64,000 nucleotides of DNA from Hyphomonas polymorpha PS728 (GTDB lineage Bacteria; Pseudomonadota; Alphaproteobacteria; Caulobacterales; Hyphomonadaceae): the NCBI RefSeq assembly GCF_000685315.1, contig NZ_ARYM01000014.1, positions 35,564 through 99,563 on the forward strand, in the 5' to 3' direction. Every line of letters begins with the position of its first letter. Positions within the stretch are counted from its first letter, which is position 1. This document shows, in pieces, positions 1-8,597 of the stretch. The notes under the pieces are model-generated. The model had not been told where the DNA came from. It did no database searches and worked only from the letters and a program-made list of their open reading frames with translations. The translations under genes and the position numbers were made by a program.

Positions 1-266
1 CGGTGGTTTTCTATCGCTACTGGACGGCAAAGGAAGCGGTTCTCAAAGCGCTCGGCACCGGGCTTTCGGTCTCCGGACGAAGTTTTACTATCGACATCTC
101 CCGGCCAGAAACGCCGCGTCTTGTCTCCGCTGACTGGAAGGATGAAGACACTCAGGCCTGGCAACTCGCTGCCTTCCGCCCCGCAGAGGGATTTGCGGGC
201 GCTGTTGCCGTCAGAACGCAGAGGCCGCTGCGCCTCAACCTTCAGTCCTGGTCCTTCGGGGAGTAA
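1..266 (+). CDS. 4'-phosphopantetheinyl transferase, C-terminal part (gene cut by window edge)
   Basis: The reading frame is open from the first bases, so the gene starts upstream and only about 87 residues are present. They carry the Sfp/AcpT-type motif W-T-A-K-E-A-V-L-K, in which the Glu and Lys take part in Mg2+/CoA binding in this family. Such enzymes transfer the 4'-phosphopantetheine arm from CoA to a serine of acyl or peptidyl carrier proteins. The missing N-terminal half would hold the first Mg2+-binding motif. Which carrier protein it serves cannot be told from this fragment. Confidence 0.8.
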   Translation, partial: VVFYRYWTAKEAVLKALGTGLSVSGRSFTIDISRPETPRLVSADWKDEDTQAWQLAAFRPAEGFAGAVAVRTQRPLRLNLQSWSFGE

Positions 267-275
267 CGGCCCTGC

Positions 276-884
276 TCAGGCCTCGGGCGGCGGAAAGCGG
301 AAGCGCATTGGGCTGTCATAGTCGGTGCGGATTTCTTCCTCCCGCGTGCCCCCACCAATATTGTGGATGTAGAGCGCACGATCCGTAAGCGGATCATACC
401 CTGAGAAGATCGCGATATGGGGCAGGCGCCCGCCAAGGCGCATCGTCACAAGGTCGCCCGCTTGCCAGTCTTCCCGCCGCCCCGGCGCTTCGCGTTTCAG
501 GCCCTGCCGGGTGAAATAGCGCTCCAGATTGGGCACGCGGCGATGGTCGATGTTCCGGTCAGCGCGGGCGAGCCCCCATGTTCTCGGATAGCTTGAGAAG
601 TTCGCTTTCATGTCCACATGCACCAGCTGCTGCAGGTCCATATCGAACGCGTCGCGATAGGCGCGGATGACAACATCCGTACACACGCCGGTTTTGCGGG
701 GCACATCGCCGCCGGGATAGTCCAGCGTCACATACGCCGGATCGTAGCCGGTCGTCACGCCGATCTGCGTGCGGGCGGCGCGCAGCAGTTTGTCCGTCCA
801 GTCTCGTGCCGGCTCGGCAAATCCTGCTGCAGGCAGCAAGGGCAGGGCAAGGCCCGTAGCCAGAAGGGCGCGGCGCGTGATCAT
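276..884 (-). CDS. DUF1287 family secreted protein
   Basis: A protein of about 202 residues with an N-terminal signal sequence: two arginines, then a hydrophobic stretch ending in an Ala-Gly-Phe-Ala-type cleavage region near residue 23. The mature part resembles DUF1287, a family with an NlpC/P60-like arrangement. A conserved Cys lies in K-T-G-V-C-T-D-V-V, and a His lies in L-P-H-I-A-I-F. I infer an exported hydrolase acting in the periplasm, but no substrate is known. The frame can be extended to a TTG at 896; the ATG at 884 is preferred because it directly precedes the signal peptide. It converges tail-to-tail with the transferase gene 10 bp away. Confidence 0.75.
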   Translation of the reverse strand: MITRRALLATGLALPLLPAAGFAEPARDWTDKLLRAARTQIGVTTGYDPAYVTLDYPGGDVPRKTGVCTDVVIRAYRDAFDMDLQQLVHVDMKANFSSYPRTWGLARADRNIDHRRVPNLERYFTRQGLKREAPGRREDWQAGDLVTMRLGGRLPHIAIFSGYDPLTDRALYIHNIGGGTREEEIRTDYDSPMRFRFPPPEA

Positions 885-933
885 GATACGGATCAAACCG
901 CGCCCTTGCGGCAGGAATTAGGCGAAGGCGCGG

Positions 934-1605
934 CTAGAACCCGCGAAATTCGGCGACTTCTTCCAGCGGCGCGCGCTCGGCGCGCAGCGTATTGGCCTTC
1001 TCGTTCGGGTCCGGCTTGCCCACGGCCACGCCGCACCAGACCATTTCCGTCGGCCCAAGGCCGAAATGTTCTTTCAGCGTCGGGCGCAGGATGCCCCAGC
1101 ATTCCTGGAAACAGGTGCCCCAGCCGCGCTCTTCAGCCAACAGGGCAAGCGTCTGCAGATACATGCCGGCATGGCCCCATTGGCCATGGCCCATCCGCTC
1201 GTCGATGACGAGGAACACCGCCACCGGTGCGCCGAAGAAACGGAAATTGTTGGCAAACCAGCGCAGGCGCCCGGCCTTGTCCTCGCGCGGAATCTCGAGG
1301 GCTTCATACAGCATCTCGCCGACGCGGCGGCGGCGCGCTTCGTGGGGTTCCCAAAGGCCCTTGGGATAGATCGGCCGGTCGGTGGGTTCGCCGGCAGGAT
1401 TGGTGGCGAGCTTGGCCTGGGCGATCTCGATCACCTTGTCCTTCTCCGCGCCGGTGACGACGATGACACGCCAGGGCTGAGTATTGCCGCCCGAAGGCGC
1501 GCGCTGGGCTGTCGTCAGCCAGGCTTTGATGTCTTCCAGCGGCAGGGCATCGGGCAGGAACCCGCGCGTGGAAATCCGTTGCTCGACGGCTTGGGTAACG
1601 TCCAT
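934..1605 (-). CDS. nitroreductase family FMN-dependent oxidoreductase
   Basis: The 223-residue protein has the N-terminal pattern of the nitroreductase superfamily (R-I-S-T-R-G-F, then R-A-P-S-G-G-N-T-Q-P-W), whose basic and Ser/Asn residues contact FMN. The later G-W-G-T-C-F-Q segment also fits. Members reduce nitro groups, quinones or enones with NAD(P)H as homodimers. It lies 62 bp downstream of the P450 on the same strand. A 26-bp palindrome in that gap contains its Shine-Dalgarno, which suggests control separate from the P450. The natural substrate is unknown. Confidence 0.88.
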   Translation of the reverse strand: MDVTQAVEQRISTRGFLPDALPLEDIKAWLTTAQRAPSGGNTQPWRVIVVTGAEKDKVIEIAQAKLATNPAGEPTDRPIYPKGLWEPHEARRRRVGEMLYEALEIPREDKAGRLRWFANNFRFFGAPVAVFLVIDERMGHGQWGHAGMYLQTLALLAEERGWGTCFQECWGILRPTLKEHFGLGPTEMVWCGVAVGKPDPNEKANTLRAERAPLEEVAEFRGF

Positions 1606-1611
1606 GAAAAA

Positions 1612-1637
1612 ACCTCCTGTCAGATCTGACAGGAGGT
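1612..1637 (-). promoter_or_regulatory. 26-bp perfect palindrome holding the nitroreductase Shine-Dalgarno, followed by T-run
   Basis: Read on the minus strand, the arm ACCTCCTGTCAGA is followed immediately by its exact reverse complement TCTGACAGGAGGT. A run of T residues and the nitroreductase ATG at 1605 come next. The AGGAGG ribosome-binding site is therefore the last part of the palindrome. In DNA this could be a repressor operator, for example TetR-like. In RNA it could be a hairpin that hides the ribosome-binding site, or with the U-run a terminator/attenuator for the upstream P450 transcript. The sequence alone does not choose among these. Confidence 0.7.
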
Positions 1638-1667
1638 CTAATCAGGTGCCGTGGCGGTCGCCAAGCC

Positions 1668-2999
1668 TTACTTCGGGTGAAGCACGACCGGCATCCAGGT
1701 GTAGCCCTTCACGAAGGCGTTCTGGTTCAGCGACGGTTCGGCCAGCACTTCGACATGCTCGAACCGCTCCATGAGCTCTTCCCAGAGAATGCGCAGCTGC
1801 AGCTCGGCCAAGCGGTTGCCCACGCAGCGGTGGATGCCGAAGCCGAAGGAGATGTGGCGGCGGGCTTCCGGACGGTCGATGATATACTCGTTCGGCTTGT
1901 CCCAGAAACGCTCGTCCCGGTTGGCCGAGGCATACCACATGGCAACCTGGTCGCCTTTCTTGATGGTCTTGCCGTGCATCTCGACATCTTCCAGCGCGGT
2001 GCGGCGCATATAGGCGAGCGGCGTCTGCCAGCGGATCGTCTCGGAAACCATGTTCGGAATGATCGACGGATCAGCCTTCAGCTTCTCGTATTCCTTCGGG
2101 AACTTGTTGAGCGCATAGACCGAGGCGGTCATCGAGTTGCGGGTCGTGTCGTTGCCGCCCACGATCAGCAGGATGACGTTGCCGAGCAGTTCCATCGGCG
2201 TCATGTTCTTCGTCTTCTCGCCATGGGCCAGAAGGCTCATCAGGTCCGGCTTCAGCGGCTGTTGCTGGCGTTCCTGGAAGATGCCCATGAACGTCATCAG
2301 ACAGTTCATCATCGTGGCTTTCCACTCTTCCTCACCGCCAGGGCAGATGTCGGGATTGTGCATGCCGGTGGCCACGTCAGACCAGTGCGTCAGGTCGCGG
2401 CGGCGCTCGAACGGATAGTCGAACAGCGTGGCCAGCATCATCGTGGTCAGCTCAACGGAAACCTTGTCCACCCAGTCGAACGGCTCGTTGACGGGCAGGC
2501 TGTCGAGCAGACCTTGGGTGCGCGAGCGGATCAGCGGCTCGTAGACCTTCAGCATGTCCGGCGCGACGGCGGGCTGAACGGTCTTGCGCTGCTCGGAGTG
2601 GCGCGGTTCGTCCATCGCGATGAACATCGGCATTTCAAAGTCGCTGATCGGCGAGCCCAGTGTGATGCCGCCATATTCCCAGCTGGAGGAGAAGCGTTTG
2701 TGATCGGTGTCGATCGCCATCACGTCGTCATAGCGGGTGATCGACCAGAACGGGCCGGGGAAGCTGTCCGGGCAATAGTGAACCGGGTCTTCATTACGCA
2801 GGCGCTCGAAGCGGTCCCAGTATTTGCCCTGGCGCCACAGCTCGCCATCGATCAGGTCGAGCGTCGTCAGATCGACCTCCGAAGCGGGGGGAATCTCTGC
2901 CCCGAAGCGGTAGTTGTGTGGATGGAGCGGTTCGCGCTCCGTCACCTTCGGGCGCTGAAGCGCGGGGTGATTGACGAAAGAAACGGTGTCGGCGGCCAT
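1668..2999 (-). CDS. cytochrome P450, CYP153-like alkane/fatty acid terminal hydroxylase
   Basis: This 443-residue cytoplasmic P450 shows the I-helix G-G-N-D-T-T-R-N, the K-helix E-T-I-R, and the haem-binding loop F-G-F-G-I-H-R-C-V-G with the axial Cys near residue 392. The stretches L-I-V-G-G-N-D-T-T-R-N-S-M-T and S-F-G-F-G-I-H-R-C-V-G-N-R-L-A-E match what I recall of the CYP153 family. CYP153 enzymes hydroxylate medium-chain alkanes at the terminal carbon with a ferredoxin and reductase, and neither partner gene is here. A TTG at 3005 also opens the frame, but the ATG at 2999 has GGAGG seven bases upstream (3007-3011). It may be co-transcribed with the nitroreductase. Confidence 0.9.
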   Translation of the reverse strand: MAADTVSFVNHPALQRPKVTEREPLHPHNYRFGAEIPPASEVDLTTLDLIDGELWRQGKYWDRFERLRNEDPVHYCPDSFPGPFWSITRYDDVMAIDTDHKRFSSSWEYGGITLGSPISDFEMPMFIAMDEPRHSEQRKTVQPAVAPDMLKVYEPLIRSRTQGLLDSLPVNEPFDWVDKVSVELTTMMLATLFDYPFERRRDLTHWSDVATGMHNPDICPGGEEEWKATMMNCLMTFMGIFQERQQQPLKPDLMSLLAHGEKTKNMTPMELLGNVILLIVGGNDTTRNSMTASVYALNKFPKEYEKLKADPSIIPNMVSETIRWQTPLAYMRRTALEDVEMHGKTIKKGDQVAMWYASANRDERFWDKPNEYIIDRPEARRHISFGFGIHRCVGNRLAELQLRILWEELMERFEHVEVLAEPSLNQNAFVKGYTWMPVVLHPK

Positions 3000-3076
3000 A
3001 TTCAATCCTCCAGGAATCCCACCCTCTTGGCGGGGCGTATCGCGTCGCTGGGGAAAGTTTTAACACAGGCTTTTTG

Positions 3077-3106
3077 AAAAAACCATGACGCTTGCGTCAT
3101 TTTTTT
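3077..3106 (-). terminator. rho-independent terminator of the DUF2244 gene
   Basis: On the minus strand, just after the stop at 3112, ATGACG-CAAG-CGTCAT forms a tight hairpin followed by GG and six T residues. A T-run also follows it on the plus strand, so it could work both ways. The same short palindrome lies about 85 bp upstream of the P450 start and might alternatively be an operator. Confidence 0.65.
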
Positions 3107-3111
3107 GCGGT

Positions 3112-3600
3112 TCAGGCAGGATGGCGCTCGGCTCGGGCCGCCAGAAGGGCCTGGCGGAGGGCTTCGGCGAAGGAACTCCGCTCTGTCGGCGTCAGGAAAC
3201 GGCCAATGATCCAGGCGGTTTTGCCATGCTCGATTCGCAGCCAGCTGGTCGGCCCGGCAGGCTCTTCCAGCTCCACCCGGGCAAAGGCAGAGGGTACTTC
3301 TGCGTGCTTTTCCCGGCCTTTGGCATCCTTGTGATGCAGGTGGATGGCTCGGGCGGTTACGGTCACGCGGGTTTCTTCCCGCTGCCGCTTGTAGGAGATG
3401 TGGAAAGCCAGCCAGATGGCGGCAATGTCCAGCCCCATGAAGCCCAGGATAGGCCCGGCCCCCATCGACCAGAACATCAGCCCGGTCATAAAAAAGGTGA
3501 AGGCGATGGCGGCCATGGCAATGATAAAGCCCTGCCGGCTGAGCGACCGGTTGGGCGTCAGCACCGCGTCCATGTAAACCGTTTCTTCTGCGGGAAGCAT
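3112..3600 (-). CDS. DUF2244 family membrane protein
   Basis: A protein of 162 residues with two adjacent hydrophobic helices at roughly residues 25-45 and 47-68. A soluble C-terminal domain of beta-rich appearance follows, ending in a helix with many Ala and Arg. The layout and the segment R-S-L-S-R-Q-G-F are typical of DUF2244, a family of unknown role common in Alphaproteobacteria. The frame stays open far upstream opposite nth, but the ATG at 3600 starts the family-like sequence and gives divergent genes 45 bp apart. A shorter start at 3573 is possible. Confidence 0.75.
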   Translation of the reverse strand: MLPAEETVYMDAVLTPNRSLSRQGFIIAMAAIAFTFFMTGLMFWSMGAGPILGFMGLDIAAIWLAFHISYKRQREETRVTVTARAIHLHHKDAKGREKHAEVPSAFARVELEEPAGPTSWLRIEHGKTAWIIGRFLTPTERSSFAEALRQALLAARAERHPA

Positions 3601-3645
3601 ACGTTGAAGAGATAACACGCCCTTGCGCCGGGAAAAGGGCGCTCT

Positions 3646-4410
3646 ATGCCTCACATCATGCCAGATGCTGCCAAACCCGCCAAAAAGACCGCCCGCGCCG
3701 CCCCGCGCTCGAAATTCACCCGTGCCAAGGCGGCCGAACTGTTCGCCGCGCTGGCTGCAGACCGGCCCGATCCGCGCACCGAGCTGGAGTTCGTCAATCC
3801 GTTTACATTGCTGGTGGCCGTCGCCCTCTCGGCGCAGGCCACAGACGTTGGCGTGAACAAGGCCACGCGCAAGCTGTTTGCGGTCGCGGATACACCGGAG
3901 AAAATGCTTGCGCTGGGGGAAGCGGGCGTCGCCGGTTACATCAAGACCATCGGGCTCTGGCGCAACAAGGCAAAGAACGTCATCGCGCTCAGCCAGAAGA
4001 TCCTCGACGAGTTCGGGGGCGAGGTGCCGCGCACCCGCGATGAGCTGACCACCCTGCCGGGCGTCGGCCGCAAGACGGCGAATGTCGTGATGAACGAAGC
4101 CTTTGGCGAGCCGACCATTGCTGTCGACACCCATATTTTCCGCGTTTCCAACAGAACGGGGCTCGCGCCGGGCAAAACGCCCGATCATGTCGAGGCGGGC
4201 CTTGAGCGCATCACGCCGCTCGAATTCAAGAAGGGCGCCCATCACTGGCTGATCCTGCACGGGCGCTATGTCTGCAAGGCGCGCACACCCGAATGCTGGC
4301 ATTGTGTGATCGCCGATCTCTGTGCCTTCAAGCCGAAGACGCCAGACCCGGCCGCCCGCGCGGCGCTGGGGCCGAAAAAACCCCGTAAACCACCTTCAGG
4401 CGCAATATGA
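3646..4410 (+). CDS. nth: endonuclease III (DNA glycosylase/AP lyase)
   Basis: A 254-residue base-excision repair enzyme that removes oxidised pyrimidines and cleaves AP sites. The helix-hairpin-helix L-P-G-V-G-R-K-T-A-N places the catalytic Lys at 143, and V-D-T-H places the catalytic Asp at 161. The [4Fe-4S] ligands follow the family spacing C-x6-C-x2-C-x5-C at residues 210, 217, 220 and 226. It has a Lys/Ala/Pro-rich N-terminal extension of about 20 residues and a basic Pro-rich tail, both common in alphaproteobacterial forms. A second ATG at 3658 is an alternative start. Confidence 0.95.
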   Translation: MPHIMPDAAKPAKKTARAAPRSKFTRAKAAELFAALAADRPDPRTELEFVNPFTLLVAVALSAQATDVGVNKATRKLFAVADTPEKMLALGEAGVAGYIKTIGLWRNKAKNVIALSQKILDEFGGEVPRTRDELTTLPGVGRKTANVVMNEAFGEPTIAVDTHIFRVSNRTGLAPGKTPDHVEAGLERITPLEFKKGAHHWLILHGRYVCKARTPECWHCVIADLCAFKPKTPDPAARAALGPKKPRKPPSGAI

Positions 4411-4471
4411 ATTGACGTTGGCGTCCGGCTCGGCAAACCTTTTCCAAAGGGTATCGAGAGGGAAGAATGCC

Positions 4472-6142
4472 ATGCGTAACAGGCTCACCAAGGCTGGTTC
4501 CATGAAAGCGTTGGCGCTCGCCTTGCTGACCCTTGGCATGCCCGTCTGGTTATCGGCCTGTGGAGGCGGTGGCGGTGGCAGCAGTGGGGGCGGCGCTGCT
4601 TCACCGCCACCACCGCCTCCGCCGGTTGCCGGGCCAACCTGGACGCAGGGCGTCTATCAGCCCGCCAGCACGTTCAAGAACCGCTGCGAGGTCCGCCGCG
4701 TCGGCCGGGACATCGAAGGCAACACCTATCCCGATGTACAGGGCACCGCGCTGGAAGAGCGTTTCTGGCTGCGCTCATGGACCAACGAGACCTATCTCTG
4801 GAACACTGAAGTAACCGACCGGAATCCGGCGAACTTCACCAACCGGCTGGATTATTTCGCCGTGTTGCGCACCTTTGCCACCACCCCGTCGGGCAAGGAG
4901 AAAGACGATTTCCATTTCAGTGAGCCTACGGAGGAATATCTGGCCGCCCGCAATGCTGCGCCCACGGCGACCTACGGGGCCAGCTATATTGCGTTCTCGA
5001 CAACGCCCCCGCGCGATTTCCGTATCCGGTATACAGAGCCGAACTCGCCGGCTTCCACAATGGTCAGCGGCCAACCGAATTTCGAGCGTGGCTCACGCAT
5101 CCTCCGGATCAACGGCATTGATCTGGTGAGCACGAATTCGCCCTCCGACATCAACCAGCTGAATGCTGCCCTGTTTCCGTCCACGCCCGGCCTGACGAAC
5201 AGCTTCACCGTGGAAGACCCAGACGGCGCAACCCGCACTGTGTCGCTCACATCGGTGAACCTGTCTTCCAAGCCCGTCAACCGTACCCGGATCATCAGCA
5301 CGCCCACCGGCAATGTCGGGTATATCCTGTTCAACACGTTCAGCCCCTATGCCAGTGAGCGCGACATCTACGATGCCATGGCGGCCATGCAGACGGCGGG
5401 TGTCAGCGATCTGGTGCTGGACCTGCGCTACAATGGGGGCGGCCTCCTCGCCGTGGCGTCCCAGCTCAGCTACATGATCGCCGGCGAAACACGCACGCGC
5501 AATCAGGTGTTTGAGCAGCTCCGTTTCAATGCCGCCGCCGGAAACCGCAATCCTGTAACCGGGGCAGTCAATAATCCGATCCCGTTCTATTCAACAGGCG
5601 TCGGTTTCACGGTGCCGGATGGAACGCCGCTGCCATCGCTCAACCTGCCGCGTGTCTTTGTCCTGTCTACGGGGTCCACCTGCAGCGCCAGCGAGGCTGT
5701 GGTGAACGGCCTGCGCGGCATTGGCGTGGAAGTGATCCTCATCGGCAACACCACCTGCGGAAAGCCTTTCGGTTTCTATCCCACGGACAATTGCGGCGAG
5801 ACCTACTACACCATCCAGTTCCAGGGCGTGAACGGGCAGGGGTTTGGGGATTATGCCGACGGCTTCATTCCGAACAATTCGGCCGCTTCCTTTGGCGTGC
5901 GCCTTCCAGGTTGCCAGGTGAGCGACGACCTCTCGCGCGAGCTGGGCGATGAAAACGAGCGCCTGCTGGCGGCTGCGCTGAGCTATCGCGGGTCGCTGGC
6001 CTGCCCGGCGGTATCCGCTCAGGCGACCACGGCTGTGGCGAGTGCGAATGGCAGCGCTGGTTCCGGGGGCATCCCCCTGCGGCCGCCATCGCCCTCCACG
6101 CTTGAAACGAACCGCGACATGACCATGCCCCATGGCAGATAG
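4472..6142 (+). CDS. S41 family peptidase, predicted lipoprotein
   Basis: A 556-residue protein beginning with a lipoprotein signal (lipobox L-S-A-C), then a Gly/Ser-rich run and a Pro-rich linker typical of outer-membrane or surface tethers. A PDZ-like segment follows (G-S-R-I-L-R-I-N-G-I-D-L), then the S41 tail-specific protease core. That core has the nucleophile motif S-T-C-S-A-S-E-A (Ser near 405) and the general-base Lys in C-G-K-P-F-G (near 431). Members degrade misfolded or tagged periplasmic proteins or peptides. The ATG at 4472 follows GGGAAG and precedes the signal peptide. A small lipoprotein gene lies 12 bp downstream, probably in the same operon. Confidence 0.88.
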   Translation: MRNRLTKAGSMKALALALLTLGMPVWLSACGGGGGGSSGGGAASPPPPPPPVAGPTWTQGVYQPASTFKNRCEVRRVGRDIEGNTYPDVQGTALEERFWLRSWTNETYLWNTEVTDRNPANFTNRLDYFAVLRTFATTPSGKEKDDFHFSEPTEEYLAARNAAPTATYGASYIAFSTTPPRDFRIRYTEPNSPASTMVSGQPNFERGSRILRINGIDLVSTNSPSDINQLNAALFPSTPGLTNSFTVEDPDGATRTVSLTSVNLSSKPVNRTRIISTPTGNVGYILFNTFSPYASERDIYDAMAAMQTAGVSDLVLDLRYNGGGLLAVASQLSYMIAGETRTRNQVFEQLRFNAAAGNRNPVTGAVNNPIPFYSTGVGFTVPDGTPLPSLNLPRVFVLSTGSTCSASEAVVNGLRGIGVEVILIGNTTCGKPFGFYPTDNCGETYYTIQFQGVNGQGFGDYADGFIPNNSAASFGVRLPGCQVSDDLSRELGDENERLLAAALSYRGSLACPAVSAQATTAVASANGSAGSGGIPLRPPSPSTLETNRDMTMPHGR

Positions 6143-6154
6143 GAGTTAGGTGTC

Positions 6155-6508
6155 ATGAAATACCGTGTCCTGAGTATTTCCATGCTGGCCGGCATTGCGG
6201 CCTGCCAGTCCTCGCCCCAGCCTGCGACGCTGACAGACGCCTCTCCGGAAACCCTCTCGGTTCTGACCGGCGTTCTCGCCGCCGCGGTCGACCGCGCCCA
6301 GATCCAGCTCGGCCCCGGAGACCTGACAAAGGAGTCGGTCATTTCCGTGCTGCCCCCCAGGCCGGGGCCCCTGGAAGGCAACAGCCCCGCCATGCCGACC
6401 ATCTTCGACATCGTCCTGATGGACGGGGACTGCTATGTCCGCGAACGCCAGAGCGGGGAAATGTTCCCGCTGACGGGCATTGCCTGCACGCCGGTCGAAG
6501 CGAATTAG
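6155..6508 (+). CDS. small predicted lipoprotein of unknown function
   Basis: A 117-residue protein with a lipoprotein signal ending in G-I-A-A-C (Cys near residue 17), followed by a Ser/Pro/Gln-rich stretch. Two further cysteines near the C-terminus (G-D-C-Y and I-A-C-T) could form a disulfide. I recognise no domain. AGGAG lies upstream of the ATG, 12 bp after the S41 protease gene, so the two lipoproteins are probably co-expressed and may act together. The last 4 bp overlap the ATP-grasp gene on the other strand. Confidence 0.65.
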   Translation: MKYRVLSISMLAGIAACQSSPQPATLTDASPETLSVLTGVLAAAVDRAQIQLGPGDLTKESVISVLPPRPGPLEGNSPAMPTIFDIVLMDGDCYVRERQSGEMFPLTGIACTPVEAN

Positions 6509-7383
6509 GCGGCGCCGATCCGTTTCGCCACGGCCGCCGCCATCCGCTCGCCCAAGCCTGGCCCTTCCTTGGGGTAGAGGTAGGGCTCAATCACTTCCAG
6601 TTCCATCAGCAGCAAGGCGCCATCTTCCCCGCGCAGCATGTCGACGCGGCCATAGAGCGGCGCCTCATCCAGCGCACTCAGAATGGCGCGCGCGGCAGCA
6701 AGATCGTCCGCAGACGGATGCAGCACTTCCTCCCGCCCGCCATAGCTTGACTGGATGCGATAGTCGCCCGGCTGCGCGCGCTTGATCAGCGCATGGCAGA
6801 ATTCCCCGTCGATGAAGATGAAGGAAAGCTCGCCCTCCTTCTGGATCATCGGCAGGAAGGGCTGCGCCATCATCGGATGTTTCATTTGCGGGATTGCCTC
6901 GCCCCGGCTCAGCTTGTGCTGGTCCTTGGCGCCCGCGCCCACCTGCCGCTTGAACACAACCGTATCCGCGCCCAGCGCATCGAACGCGGCCTTCGCTTCG
7001 GCCTCCCCGCATGTGTCGAGCCAGAGTGTCGGGATCAGCCTGGCGCCCTTGGCTTCCAGATCGCGCAGATAGGTCTTGCGGGAATTCCAGCGCACGAGGT
7101 CTGCCGGATTATAGAGCCGCGTCTGTTTGCCGATGGCGTCCAGCGCGGCGAGGAATTCCTCGAGGCGATCCCAATAGTCCCAGGTTGTGCCGATGATGGC
7201 GGCCTCAAACTGGGTCCAGTCCACCTTCGGGTCGTCCCAGCACACATCCACCACTTCCAGGCCGCGCGCGCGGAAAGGGCTGCGCAGGGCGTCCATCATG
7301 AAGTCATGCTCGAAAGCATCCGTCCGGCGGATCATGGAGCCCGGAATGGTAACACGGCTGGCAAGATAGGCGACTTTTTTCAT
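6505..7383 (-). CDS. ATP-grasp domain protein, RimK/glutathione synthetase-like
   Basis: This 292-residue protein has the ATP-grasp order of elements: F-K-R-Q-V-G-A-G-A near the middle, G-E-L-S-F-I-F-I-D-G-E, then G-R-V-D-M-L and the metal-binding L-M-E-L-E-V-I-E-P. It resembles the RimK/GshB-like branch that includes the cycloserine-pathway ligase DcsG. Such enzymes form amide or C-N bonds through an acylphosphate. The substrates are unknown, and no biosynthetic partner genes flank it. It is transcribed divergently from the PfkB kinase gene. Confidence 0.75.
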   Translation of the reverse strand: MKKVAYLASRVTIPGSMIRRTDAFEHDFMMDALRSPFRARGLEVVDVCWDDPKVDWTQFEAAIIGTTWDYWDRLEEFLAALDAIGKQTRLYNPADLVRWNSRKTYLRDLEAKGARLIPTLWLDTCGEAEAKAAFDALGADTVVFKRQVGAGAKDQHKLSRGEAIPQMKHPMMAQPFLPMIQKEGELSFIFIDGEFCHALIKRAQPGDYRIQSSYGGREEVLHPSADDLAAARAILSALDEAPLYGRVDMLRGEDGALLLMELEVIEPYLYPKEGPGLGERMAAAVAKRIGAA

Positions 7384-7529
7384 GGGAGGGACAGATCGTT
7401 TTCGCTGGAGAAAGGGGCAGGCCCCGGCCTGCGCTGCGCTCTAGCGGCCTGCGGGTCTTGTGTCCACGGGCTGTGTCTGGCAAGGCGCGGAACGCCTGAG
7501 TTTTAATGAATTTCGAGGAGCCGCCCCCA

Positions 7530-8528
7530 GTGACCGCAGCAAAATTCGACGTCGTCGGCCTCGGTAATGCGATCGTGGACGTTCTTGCCCGCGCAGACGA
7601 TGCGTTCCTCACCCGCCATGGCATCCACAAGGACGTCATGCAGCTGATCGAGGAACCGCGCGCCGAAGAGCTGACGGGGCTGGCAAAAGATGCGGTGATC
7701 ACCTCGGGTGGCTCGGGCGCCAACACGATCGCCGGCCTCTCCAGCTTCGGCGGCAAGGCAGCCTATATCGGCAAGATCTCCAACGATGAGCTCGGCCACC
7801 AGTTCATGCGCGAGATGATGAAGGCTGGCGTGCCCTTCCACACGCGCCCGCTGGAAGAGGGCCCGGCAACGGCCCGCTCGATCATCTTCGTCACCGATGA
7901 CGGCCACCGTTCCATGAACACCTTCCTCGGGGCTTCGGTCCTCTTCTCGAAGGAAGATGTCGATGCCGACCTCGTGCGCAGCGGGCAGATCCTTTATCTT
8001 GAAGGCTATCTGTTTGACCGCGACGAGGCCAAGGAAGCCTTCGTTCATGCCGCCGAGATTGCCAAGGCGGCCGGCCGCAAGGTCGCCGTCACCCTGTCCG
8101 ACAAGTTCTGCGTTGACCGGCACCGGGCCAGCTTCCGCCACCTCGTGAAGGGTTTTGCCGACATCGTGTTCGCCAATGAAGCTGAGCTTCTCTCACTTTA
8201 CGAAACCGAAGATTTCGATGCGGCCCTGAAGGCGCTGCACGCCGATTGTGCGGTCGCGGCGGTTACCCGGAGCGAGAAAGGCTCCATCGTGTTCGGCGAT
8301 GGCGATCCGATCATGATCCCGGCTGAGCCTGTGGACGCTGTAGTCGATACCACCGGAGCGGGCGATCAGTATGCCGCTGGTTTCCTCTTTGGTGTGGCCC
8401 GCGGCCTGCCGCTCGCCACCTGCGCGCGTCTTGGCCATATCGCGGCGGCTGAAGTGATCGGTCATATCGGCCCGCGCCCCGCCGTCTCCTACAGCGATCT
8501 GGCCGAAGCCGCCGGTATTCGGGTTTAG
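7530..8528 (+). CDS. PfkB family sugar/nucleoside kinase, adenosine kinase-like
   Basis: This ribokinase-fold kinase of about 332 residues starts with V-V-G-L-G-N-A-I-V-D, contains the first PfkB signature (T-S-G-G-S-G-A-N-T), and ends with D-T-T-G-A-G-D-Q-Y-A-A-G. The last Asp of that motif is the catalytic base and G-A-G-D forms the anion hole. Alphaproteobacterial proteins of this type are usually annotated as adenosine kinases, although ribose or another nucleoside remains possible. The GTG at 7530 has GAGGAG nine bases upstream; an ATG at 7506 without a ribosome-binding site would add eight residues. Confidence 0.88.
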   Translation: MTAAKFDVVGLGNAIVDVLARADDAFLTRHGIHKDVMQLIEEPRAEELTGLAKDAVITSGGSGANTIAGLSSFGGKAAYIGKISNDELGHQFMREMMKAGVPFHTRPLEEGPATARSIIFVTDDGHRSMNTFLGASVLFSKEDVDADLVRSGQILYLEGYLFDRDEAKEAFVHAAEIAKAAGRKVAVTLSDKFCVDRHRASFRHLVKGFADIVFANEAELLSLYETEDFDAALKALHADCAVAAVTRSEKGSIVFGDGDPIMIPAEPVDAVVDTTGAGDQYAAGFLFGVARGLPLATCARLGHIAAAEVIGHIGPRPAVSYSDLAEAAGIRV

Positions 8529-8544
8529 GGTACGGATTATTCCT

Positions 8545-8559
8545 GAAACCTAGCGTTTC
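8545..8559. promoter_or_regulatory. candidate operator upstream of the HxlR gene
   Basis: GAAAC-CTAGC-GTTTC is a short inverted repeat in the 69-bp gap before the HxlR-type regulator. Members of that family commonly bind small palindromes near their own promoter. The arms are only 5 bp, so this is suggestive. Confidence 0.3.
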
Positions 8560-8597
8560 TTTCTGGAACTTTCGTTTATCTGCGGTACAGTTGCCGC

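Noticed and set aside
1677..3077. A 466-codon open frame antisense to the P450 gene
   Set aside because: Composition is typical of antisense of GC-rich coding DNA; the P450 on the other strand has every family motif.
3112..4302. A 396-residue version of the DUF2244 protein extended across nth
   Set aside because: The first 234 residues are antisense to endonuclease III and only the last 162 look like DUF2244.
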